Positions 21,158 to 30,407 of a DNA stretch of 34,100 nt are shown piece by piece. Source of the stretch: Emmonsiellopsis sp. PD_33 (taxonomy: Eukaryota; Ascomycota; Eurotiomycetes; Onygenales; Ajellomycetaceae); contig JANTQF010000369.1 of assembly GCA_032988165.1 (NCBI GenBank), positions 1 through 34,100 of the forward strand, in the 5' to 3' direction. Both the position numbers and the translations under genes were made by a program. Each line of letters opens with the position of its first letter. The stretch's first letter is position 1. The notes below the pieces were generated by a model. It was not told the DNA's origin and did not search any database. It saw only the letters and a program-made list of their open reading frames with translations.

Positions 21158-21182
21158 TACTAGTATACTTTAAGTACTAGTA
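21158..21182. repeat. Inverted repeat around TACTAGTA
   Basis: The 8-bp palindrome TACTAGTA occurs at 21158-21165 and again at 21175-21182. The intervening bases extend the symmetry (TATACTT versus AAGT), so the whole can fold as a hairpin with a 2-nt bulge. It lies between the chromodomain ORF and the recombinase. Its role is unknown. Confidence 0.6.
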
Positions 21183-22016
21183 TGCAACCGAATTACTCTT
21201 CCTATACTTCCATCTTGCCCCCCCTACCTCGCATAGATTGCTCAATATATAGCCAACCAACCTTCCTTCTTATGCCATGCGTCTCTCCATAACATCCCTC
21301 CCCATAGCAGGTGCCCTACACACTTCATCGATCCCAGTCTGTGGCACATAATCGGCATAGAAGTACAGTCTCCCTTCTATATCCTCCCATCTACCGCCAC
21401 CCATGTCCCGTAAACCCAATGCGCTCCTCTCACTTGTCGTCCCTGTCACATCGGCCTTAGTGTGCCATCAGTCACCAACAACGCGGTTCTTTGTTGTGAG
21501 CATTGCCCAAATAGGAGACACAAAGTGAATAACCCCCCAGGCAACCAGGCAGCAGCAACACTTCGCTTAATACTAGCGCGGTTCCTGAGTCTCTTATTAA
21601 CCTTCTCATCTTCTTTCTCACCTTCTTTCCTTTCCTTCTTCTCTCATCAACCACCCCCCTTTCGCGAGTGTCTCTGACTCTCTGCTTGCTAGGGGGCCCT
21701 GCCGCCTTCAATAATCATGGCTAGGGATCCACTGCTGCCTCTGGATGCAGCTGGATGGTTAAATTTTTGCAGCCAGAGCAACCCCCAGCTTGCTGAGTGG
21801 TTCCTCGCCCTCCTATTCTAAAATCCGCACTGCCCCCCTTCTTCTTTTCTCTCACAACACCCCTCCACTGACCCTGTGTGGAACTCACTGGTTGGCCAAC
21901 CTGCTTAGGTAGGTTGGTCCTGGTATGGGCCCCTTACCTTGGAGGCCTGCAGTCTCAGCTGCAGGGTCTACTATCCTCACAGACAGTTAGATGGATAGAT
22001 AAATTTTGGAAAAAAC

Positions 22017-22180
22017 TTCGCAGCGTACGGTGTGACCTGCATCCTTCTATCCTCTCCTAAGCTCCCTCTTCTTGCCGCTTAATAAATCAACTGTTTTTCA
22101 ATTTCTATGCCCATTCGCAGCGTACGGTGTGACCTGCATTCTTCTATCCTCTCCTAAGCTCCCTCTTCTTACCGCTTGAT
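22017..22180 (+). repeat. Duplicated 65-bp element upstream of the recombinase
   Basis: A block starting TTCGCAGCGTACGGTGTGAC and ending CCGCTT occurs at about 22017-22080 and again from 22114, with a 97-bp period and only two or three differences. The copies are about 560-730 bp upstream of the recombinase ATG, within its likely promoter. This could be a recent local duplication, a binding site or an element-end repeat. Confidence 0.85.
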
Positions 22181-22249
22181 ACATCCAAATCTGCTTTTCA
22201 AGTCATTATGTTCGGAAAGGGCAATTCAACGGTCACCTGATTTGGACCT

Positions 22250-22365
22250 TGCCGTCTTCTCGCTCTTCTCCCTCTTGTCCTCCTCATTGTCTCTCTCTTC
22301 ACCTCCCTCTCTCTCTGTCCCTCTCTCCGTCTCTCTCTCCATCTCTCTGCCTGTCTCTCTCTTAT
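22250..22365 (+). repeat. Long CT-rich tract before the recombinase gene
   Basis: About 115 bp of nearly pure pyrimidine (CTCTCT blocks interrupted by CC, TTG or GTC) ends in CTTATAAC. Such tracts are frequent in fungal promoters just upstream of transcription starts, so this may be the core promoter or leader of the gene starting at 22743. Confidence 0.7.
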
Positions 22366-22742
22366 AACATGTGTGTGCTAACAACGCCCTTCTCCTCTTT
22401 CCTCGACGCGTTGTTCTGACCTCTGTCGCGTCGTTGTCCCTTGTGTGTTTGGACGTGTTAACTCATTGCCATCTGTTCTGCATTTTGTCGCCTTTTCTCT
22501 CCCGTATCACTGGTCTCCTATCCCGGCTTTTCTCTGTGTTTGCTATTGTTCTGTCTATCGTCTTATCTACTTCAGGGACGCGTCGTTTCATAATTTTCTG
22601 CCCCTTCTCCTGCTCAGACCTTGCTCCTCATAATCTGTGTTGCCATTTTCCTATCTGCCCTTTTATCCTCCTGTTCAAACGGGCCATTTCACCGTCATCT
22701 ATTTCGTTTCCTTGTGTTGGCTTTTTGCTCAAGTCAATCAAG

Positions 22743-25700
22743 ATGAGCAGTGGTGGTGGCGCTACCCGTCGAGAGAGAAACAAGGCCAAGTCGGCAGCGA
22801 GGCTCGCTCAATATGAAGAAGAACACCCAACCGACAACATCTTCGAAAGAACCGATCTCAATGATCTTGTCCATAAACCTCTCTCTGACGCCCGTGTCTA
22901 CCAGCTGGCGCAGGCAAAAGACTGGTTTATGGAGTTCTGGCACAGTCGGGCACAAAAATCACCTGATACTGAGGATGATGTCAACAAATTTTTTACTCCT
23001 CAAGGCCCTTCAATCCCACTGGAGTATGTCCGGCAATATTGCTCCTGGCTTGTCAGAGTACGGAAAGGGTTGATATCATCGACACTATCACTCAATACTT
23101 TGCACGCCTACACCGATCGCATACTTTCTGCCATCGAATATTACCAAATAACACATCTTGATAGCGATTTCAAGGAGCAGACTATGTGGTGGATCGACAA
23201 TAATCTTGCTCCCAAGTCCAATTTGAGCAAAATCATGAAGCCGAAGCCTATCGCACGATCTGCTGAAGTTGACATTTTGCTCCGAACTCTCTACACTGAC
23301 CAGAGTCTCTGTTCCTATAACCATTTGTGTGACGTGTTATACATCAACCTCTTCCTTAACCTCGCCGTTGATTCTTGTGGGAGGATCGGAGAAATCGTAT
23401 GCGCCGGAAAGTCCAAAAAAGAACACTGTTTACATTGGGGCGATGTGGAACTTTGGGCGAAGCAAACCGATGGGGCACTTAAAATCGAAGCGCTCGTTAC
23501 TTTCCATTGGCTCAAGGGGAGGAGGGATGACCCAAATGAATACAAACAAATCCCACTTCGACTTCTTCCTCCTCAGTTTGTATTCCATGACACTCTACGA
23601 CTTCTCTTGTTTGTTGCGCTTCTCGAAGGACACCTGGAAGACGTTAGGTCATGGGAAGAGTTGGAATCCCTCAAGCCACCTGAATACGCATCAGTCATCC
23701 GGATTAAAGAGTCAAGCAAGAAGATCCCTATCCTTCGCTCAATAACTCAACTTGGGCAGATTACCGACGACCCAATGACAGACCAACATGTCACCACCAA
23801 GCTTGACAGACTAGGAAAACTTGCTGAGTTTACAGATCCACTTACAAGGTAAGCTCTTCTTGCCTTCATTGCATCACATTATTACCCTCCTAAACCATAT
23901 ACTAATTCATGTAGTTACTGTCTCCGCCGAGGAGTGGGACAGCTACTGGACTCTACCCAGTCGGCGGAAACACGAAACGTTATGATGGGCCACAAGCCAG
24001 GCAGTCACTCTTTTGAAGCTTATCGATCCAAGGCGTTTACTGTAGATTTTCAAGCTTTGGCAAGGAACCTGGCACCAGAGGATGTCACCCACATATCTTC
24101 AATGGGCCAAAGACGGATCCCAGGTGCCCCAACCACGATTTCACCTGAAGGGTATGCTAAGGCGAACCAGGATCCAACTTTCCTCTCCCTTCGCAACCAG
24201 ACAGCTGCTCTTATGGAGCAACTTCAAGCACAGTATGGCAATCTTGCAAATGCAGGGAGGGCCGGGGCAAAGAGTGAATATGACAAACTTGTACAGCAAC
24301 GCCAAAAGCGGTTTAGAGTGGTGGCCAATGCGATTCTGGACAGCGAACGCCAACAATTCTTCGCCAAAAACGGCTATGTTGCCCCTCAACCTATGAATAC
24401 CGATGAAGTTACACCAGATGGTTCTTTCGAAGATTCAACCAGCCAAACGCCATCTCAATATAAACCCCCGGAGACAGAGGCAGAGGCAGAGACAGAGGAG
24501 CACATGGATAAGGAATTCCGTCAACGACTTCATGACATCTACAATTCTACTCAAAGGTATCGTGGTGGATCAATGAAACAAGTGTTGCCAAGTCACATTC
24601 CCTACAGTGATATATATCCCAGAACAACAGACCCAAACATATCCACAAAAGTGCAGGCGACATTATTACTTCAATTTTTCTCCATTGCCCATTCACTCGA
24701 CCGCTTTCAACTGAAATGGATGCCTCCTCCTGGGACCCAAACTTGCTGCTTCTGCCATAACGAACACGCAGACAAGGGATGGCGTTACGTTTATGAATGT
24801 GGAAAGCAGTTATGTGTTGAAAAAGCCAACAAGACGGTCGACGATATGTTCAAAAAAATCGAGGAAAAAGGTTGTCTTTCGCGAAAACCCGGTGGCTATC
24901 GATGCGATTTTAGTCCCAAGGATGAGAAGTTTCGTACGCATCTATACAACCATGTTATTGCTATGAAGAAAAACCTCGCATGCACCTTCGAGCATTCCTC
25001 GCCTGTTAAATTTATCTCGCTGGAGGATCTATTCAGCCACCTCGCCGCGGAGCACCAATACCACCACGTCACCGCAGATGCCTCTACGTTGTACTTTTAC
25101 TGCACTGAGTGTGAAGATTTTATTTGGTTGGCAAAGGGTACAAGAGAGAGGGAAGACCACTGTGCTAATCATCTTAATGCCCTGTACTCGAAAGTAAAGA
25201 TGTATGGCTACAATGGTGTTACCGCTAACAATCGCCCCCTGTCGCCAATACTCAATCCTTTTGCTCTCCATGACACGAAGCGACCAGCGGCAGATAGAAT
25301 GTTTTCCTATCTCGGCGGAACCCAATACGGTCCGAAAGAAGGTATCCGACTTCGAACTAACGCAATCGTGAGAGATCTTGCCCTTTGCAGTGGAAAAATG
25401 TTCTGTCCGGCGTCGGCAGGGTCGGGTACCGACTATGTACTATGCTCCTGTAACAAACAAATGAGCATTCCGGAACTGAAGGAACACATGGCCAATGAGC
25501 ACTCTGTCGACTGTTCGGGTCCCAAAGTGAGAGGGGGAAAACAACAGGCAGCAGGACGTACCCATCCAGTTGAAGGTCAACGAACTCCCAAACCCGCGGA
25601 ACAGCTTGTTAAACAGGAAGAAAATGCTCCCCCAGCCGAACATCAACTCCTTTCCGAGACAGTGCGTCCTGTCAAGAAGCAGAAAACGCCTTCCCGTCCA

Positions 25701-25802
25701 GTTAAACGCCCATCAAGTCTTGGAGCAGGAGATCCGTCCAAGAAGGCATACAAGCAGCTGAAACTTAGCTGGGGATCAAACGGCGGAACAAACATGCACT
25801 AA
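22743..25802 (+). CDS. DUF3435-type (Crypton/Starship-captain-like) tyrosine recombinase
   Basis: Two exons, 22743-23848 and 23915-25802, join with a 66-nt GTAAGC...TAG intron to give 997 aa with no internal stop. The N-terminus is basic (ATRRERNKAKSAARL). A tyrosine-recombinase fold is indicated by box I around R214 (LNLAVDSCGRIGEIV). A box II region follows the intron: YCLRRGVGQLLD (R373/R374), MMGHKPGS (H395), then FEAYRSKAFTVD with the candidate nucleophile Y405. This layout (LRRG...MGH...Y...VD) is that of fungal DUF3435 proteins, relatives of Crypton recombinases and Starship captains. The C-terminal half has Cys/His clusters (TCCFCHNEH; CTECEDF...H; LCSCNKQMSIPELKEHMANEH), suggesting zinc-binding DNA-contact domains, and a basic tail (PVKKQKTPSRPVKRPSS). 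ATG 22743 is the first in frame and has A at -3. No cargo genes lie beside it. It is probably a DNA integrase/excisionase acting in the nucleus. Confidence 0.88.
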
Positions 25803-25817
25803 TTATTTCCTACAAGG

Positions 25818-26167
25818 CTTGTCGTTTTTCCTCTCCCTTATATTTACAAGTATGGGGTTATTCATTATTCATCATGCTTTTTGTTATCCTTCTGCGGCTT
25901 ATTTACTATGATTTCAGTGTCAGCTTTTTAATTTGTATGGATGGGAACAGCTACACAACGTAATATCTTTTTCTCTACAGTCTTATTTTATCGGGATCTT
26001 GCAATTGCAAGTATGGGGACGTGTTATGTTTTCTGCAGCTTATTTTTTATTTTCTCTTTTACTTCTGCAGTTTTTAATGTGAACGGATGGGAATGTATCC
26101 GGCAGCTTATTTTCTATTTTCTCTTTTACTGCTGCGGTTTTTAATTTGCACGGATGGGAATATTACC
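25818..26167 (+). repeat. Degenerate tandem array downstream of the recombinase
   Basis: Units of about 65-75 bp repeat with divergence just after the recombinase stop codon. The shared parts are CTGC(A/G)GCTTATTTT, a TTTTCTCTTTTAC stretch, TTTTTAAT(T/G)TG and (C/T)GGATGGGAA. Clear copies begin near 25892, 26033 and 26100, the last two 67 bp apart. Weaker ones (GCAAGTATGGGG-type) lie near 25830 and 25975. The array may be the 3' UTR or terminal region of the element. Confidence 0.75.
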
Positions 26168-27250
26168 AAGGCATTACCTTTAATAGTGGTGGTCGATATG
26201 GGAGATGGTTAATTATGCCTCAGGTTTTATATGCATGTATTTAGATATGTATCTATTAGAAAAACTCGATTTTCCCAACGTGGACGTGTCTCCTCCCTCC
26301 GTTTCAGAGGCTACTACTCATATGTATATACTTGGATGTGGTACATGTGACCCTTTCAATCCACCTGTCTGTCTGTATCCTTACACTCTGCGTCCCCGCT
26401 AAGCTAGCAACTCAACTGTGTTTTGAGCGTGGGAAAAGGCGCAGATTCAATGCATATTATGTATATACCAAGATACTGCCAGATAGATACTAGTCATTAC
26501 TATTGCATCTTGATGATTTCTGTTCTACATATCACTCACTGTCCTGGGATCCATCAGACAATTAGGTAGACCTCCACACCTAATAGCTTTGTGGTACTAT
26601 CACACATCTCACTACAGAGTACTACCATCCCATCTCCTAGTTTCAGAGTTTTTTGCCTTTAAATCGGTTCATCAGTGCGTCCCCGCGGTGCTGTCGTTTT
26701 CTTGACCCCATCTACCTCCTTGCCCGTTGCCCCTCTCCACGTCTGCCTCCTCCTGGCCTGCCTCTTCACGTTCACTCTCTGGATTCCCGCCCCTAGTTAC
26801 CCGTTTCGATTTGCTCATTGTCTTGCTTCAGGTTCGCGTGTATGTAATATCAGTCCCAGTAAAGAACTTGAAATAATCCCCTAGCTTTACTATACTAGTT
26901 TCTGTAAAATACCTTCCTTCGCCTTCTCCTCAAGCCCCGTCATCTGAAACACATTTCAACACATTATAAATAAACCTTAACCCATTTAATCTCCAAGGAG
27001 CCACCTCCCTCATTAAATTTAAAATGGCAGTTACACTCTCCAATGAAAGGACAGGAAGAAGGAATTTGGCTGTATACTTTAAAAAAAAAAGTATAGATAA
27101 TATAATATACATCAACTTTTCGCGCCATGCTCGCGACTATCTTCTCAACTACATATCTTGACACTCCCTCCTGCGGATGGATTGGCGGTGCAATAAATCA
27201 ACTACACGCCCTAGGAGGTTTCATGTGTGTGTGTGCATTGCGTATTTGTT
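26168..27250. other. AT-rich spacer between recombinase and citrate synthase
   Basis: No gene was recognised. A pyrimidine-rich stretch at 26675-26880 is open in one frame, but its composition is low-complexity. The last part should contain the 3' UTR of citrate synthase. If the recombinase belongs to a discrete element, its right end should lie in this interval. Confidence 0.5.
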
Positions 27251-29195
27251 TTACAACTTGGCTCCGACCAATTTCGCATATGCTTCGGTGCTAAAGCTCT
27301 TCGGTCTTTCAATGGGCATTCCCAGAGCTCTATCGATGATGAGTTGCGGGAGGACACCGAGGGCACGGGATACACCGAACAACACAGTGTAATAGTTCGC
27401 CTCGGTCAGGCCGTAGTACTGAAGAAGAGTGCCTGATGCGGCATCAATGTTGGGGAACGGGTTCTTTGTCTGTTGTTGAAAGAGAGTGTCAGAGAAGTTG
27501 TTTTGATCAATTTAGAAGTGTTTGGAGGCCTGTGGGTGGCATTCTGGCTGCTGGATAGGGGGCTGGTTTCCTGGTCACGTGTTGTGTCGATGATATAATC
27601 ATCACGTGACGGAACACCCTCCCGGCAGCCGCAAGGGGACTGGAGAGCTTACCTTGCCGTGCTCGGTCAGGACACCTGGAGCAATCTTGTACACCTGGGT
27701 GACTAGCTTGAACAGGGGGTCATCGGGGAGCTTGCGGAGGCCAAACTCGAGTTGCGACGTATAACGGGGGTCAGTCTTGCGGAGAACAGCGTGGCCGTAG
27801 CCTGGAACAACCTGGCCGGCGTTCAGGGTGGACCACAGGTAGTCCTTGACGGCCTGGTCGCTGAGGTCGTTGCCAATGGTCTGCTTCATCTTGGTGAGCC
27901 AGCGGAGAACCTCTTGGTTGGCCCTGGAGTACAAGTTAGTATCCGTCTCATGACAACTCGGCGCAGAGCACTACTTACAATCCGTGGAGAGGACCAGCAA
28001 GACCGTTAAGGCCAGCAGCGAGGGAGAGCATGGGGGAGCTCAATGCGCTGCCAACCAAGTGAGTGGTGTGGGCGCTGACGTTTCCGCCCTCGTGGTCAGT
28101 ATGAATAGTCAGATACAGACGCATCAGCTCAACGAAATCCTTGTTCTCGCCAAATCCGAGCTGGTTGGCCAAGTTGAAACCGTAATCCTTATCCTTCTGG
28201 ATAGGAGCAACCTTGCCGTCCTTGAAGACGTTGCGGTAGATCTTGGCAGCGATGGTGGGGAGCTTGGCGATGAGGTCCATGGAGTCCTCGAAGGTATATT
28301 GCCAGTACTCCTTCTTGTTGATACCCTTGGCGTAGGCCTTGGCGAAAGCGGACTCGCGCTCGAGGGCAGTGACAGCGAGGGAGAACTGGGCCATGGGGTG
28401 GAGATCCGAAGGGCAGCGGTCGATCAGCTCCTCAACGAACTTGGGGACATCAGACCGGGCAGCCCACTCAGCGGACAAAGCTTTGACTTGGGCTTCGCTG
28501 GGGACCTCGCCGGTCAGAAGCAGCCAGAAAAGGCCTGGCGAGTGTCAGTGTATGCATATCGGACAGATACGGTAAACCATGTGGCATACCTTCTGGCAGG
28601 GGCTCCTCTCCGCCGGGAGCCTTGGGGAGAAGCTTCTGGCATTCTGGGATCTAACAACCAATTATTAGCTGACAGCGCCAACACCGATATCTCCGGGTGC
28701 ACTTACGGTCTTTCCACGGAAGCGAATTCCCTCCTCAGAATCAAGAACGGATCCCTTTTGACGTTGTCAGCTCCGCCTCGGTATACATTTGATCGATTCC
28801 GGACTATTCCATACCTCCCAAACAAGCGACTTGATGCCACGCGCACCTCCGTAAACCTGGTCGAGGGTGACCTCGCCGAGGACCTTGGAGCCGTGTTCCC
28901 TATAGCGACGATTGTGAGCTCCTGTTTGGGCGTTATCGAAAGGATTGGACCGTACTTTCTCAGCTTCTTGACCTTCTCGATCTCGGCTGGGAGCTTCTCG
29001 GCGAATGTTTCCTTGAGGGACTAGCAACACAGACAGGTCAGCAGGTTAATTCGGCACATAAACAGGAGGACTTACCTGGGTCTTAGCGGAAGAATAGAAC
29101 CGCAGGCCATTGACGGCAGCGGACTGGACGACGGGTTTCGAGGCAAATGAGGAGGTGCGGAGAGCAGCGCTCCCCAGTCTGAGAGATGTGGCCAT
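27251..29195 (-). CDS. cit1: Citrate synthase, mitochondrial
   Basis: Condenses oxaloacetate and acetyl-CoA to citrate, the first TCA-cycle step in the mitochondrial matrix. Eight exons: 29195-29076, 29020-28956, 28899-28815, 28754-28707, 28650-28590, 28534-27979, 27923-27653 and 27469-27251. They give 474 aa, the usual fungal length. All introns are GT-AG and all phases agree. Exon 1 encodes the targeting presequence (MATSLRLGSAALRTSSFASK, up to FYSSAKTQ). The catalytic triad equivalent to pig His274/His320/Asp375 is H310 (GPLHGLANQ), H356 (VPGYGHAVLR) and D411 (NPFPNIDAASG), with 46- and 55-residue spacings that match the pig enzyme. No peroxisomal C-terminal SKL/AKL is used as the sole signal; the C-terminus GAKL ends in AKL, which is a weak PTS1-like tripeptide, but the strong presequence argues for mitochondria. 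It is divergent from the seb1-like gene. Confidence 0.97.
27574..27610. promoter_or_regulatory. Paired CACGTGAC boxes inside the last citrate synthase intron
   Basis: GTCACGTG (27574-27581) and CACGTGAC (27603-27610) face each other with 21 bases between them, inside the 183-nt intron 7, the longest intron of the gene. CACGTG is the core site for fungal bHLH factors (Cbf1, SREBP type). Regulatory function is inferred. Confidence 0.4.
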
Positions 29196-30407
29196 TATAA
29201 AGAGAGAACAGGAAAAGGAATTGAGGCAAAGGAAAGGGGGCTAGCTCGTGGCTGTGGCGGGTATAATTGAGAGGAGAGGATAGGGGAGAGAGAGCAGACA
29301 ATCGAGAGTCGAAGACGAGAAAAAAAATGGATGGGCTCAACAAGCCAAGTTTTTCGGTAAATTACTAGCTACGGCGAAGCTGCGTATTTCCAATACGGGC
29401 CGCCGCCAAGCAACTCGCCACCCGACGTCAGCATAACCATACAGCGCTGTAATCTGGATACGCCAACCCGTCGCGCTCTCCCGAACTTCCGTTGCAGGCG
29501 ATTTTGGTTGAAAAGGAGAGGACGATTCTTGCGATTGTATTGTGTTTGTTTGTGTTTATTGTGTATTTGTGCGGGTTCTGTCTCTCCTCTACATGCAATC
29601 TGACGTTCGGCACCCGCTGCATCCCGAGGCTATCTGCTCTCCAGATATATCATATCCCCTGCTTCTTCCGTTCGTCCTGGCAGAGCACAAGCGCTGGACA
29701 ATGACATAATCAGACCCACGGACAGCTGGTTTCTGATTTATTGTGCCTTGTGGAGTATGCTGGTATTTCCTAGATTGATGCTGCTTTTAGTAAGCAGCTG
29801 TAGAGAACAGAACCATAGTTCAGCATGTCCAAGAGCAATAGATACTTGTTCCTACTTGATCTACCGGCGCCAAGACTGTGTGGATCACGTGACCGCCCAA
29901 CGCGGTTAGCGCCGACCCTCCAAGCAATTTTCTTTCTCTCCTCAACCTCAACCTCAACCTCAACGTCGCTCTTCACCTCGACATCTTCCCTCTCTCATCT
30001 CCCCATCTCCTTTTATCGCTCTTTTCGCTGGGTTTCCCTCCCGTACCTGTACTCGTACTCTCTGCGGTACGTCGACAGCCTTTGACCTGGTGCTCAGTCT
30101 GCTCTCGATCGTAGGTCAAGGGTCTCTCTGGTCTTTGTAGTGACTCGTCCGCGCCCAACCGCCAGGCCCCAGTCCACCCGCAGGAATCATCGATTTCATC
30201 TCTTAGATACCTCTGTCTCCTGGAATCTCATCTTCAGCTTCCTGTTGTCGTCTCTCCGCGCCAGTAGATAAATAAGGACCGCCTTTTTCGATCAGGATTT
30301 TCCCTTGTGTGTTGCCAGCAACCCTCGAGAGAGGAAGCCAGCTTACGGGCTGAGTATTTTCGGTCATTCCGCTTTGACTGGTAGCAACTCTTAAATCATT
30401 TCCAGCC
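29196..30407. other. Divergent promoter region between citrate synthase and seb1-like gene
   Basis: Shared 1.2-kb region between two starts facing away from each other. It contains CACGTG at 29886-29891 and a repeated TCAACC motif near 29940-29960. The pyrimidine-rich stretch after about 29930 is probably the leader of the plus-strand gene. Open frames here overlap on both strands and lack motifs. Confidence 0.5.

Noticed and set aside
16860..21200. RIP-mutated transposon region
   Set aside because: Base composition in the relics is not strongly AT-shifted and many CpA/TpG-sensitive codons remain intact. Decay looks like frameshifts and deletions instead.
22371..22742. N-terminal extension of the recombinase frame by 124 codons
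   Set aside because: The extension has no ATG, is Cys/Leu/Phe-rich and pyrimidine-driven, and does not resemble recombinase text. ATG 22743 with A at -3 is the natural start.
22743..27250. Complete Starship element with the recombinase as captain
   Set aside because: No cargo genes, terminal repeats or target duplication could be seen. The next gene is a conserved housekeeping gene. Only a single-gene element or orphan is supported.
27984..29024. 346-codon plus-strand open frame opposite citrate synthase
   Set aside because: It runs antisense through several citrate synthase exons and introns. The minus strand encodes the complete enzyme with its catalytic triad, so the plus frame is a by-product of codon bias.
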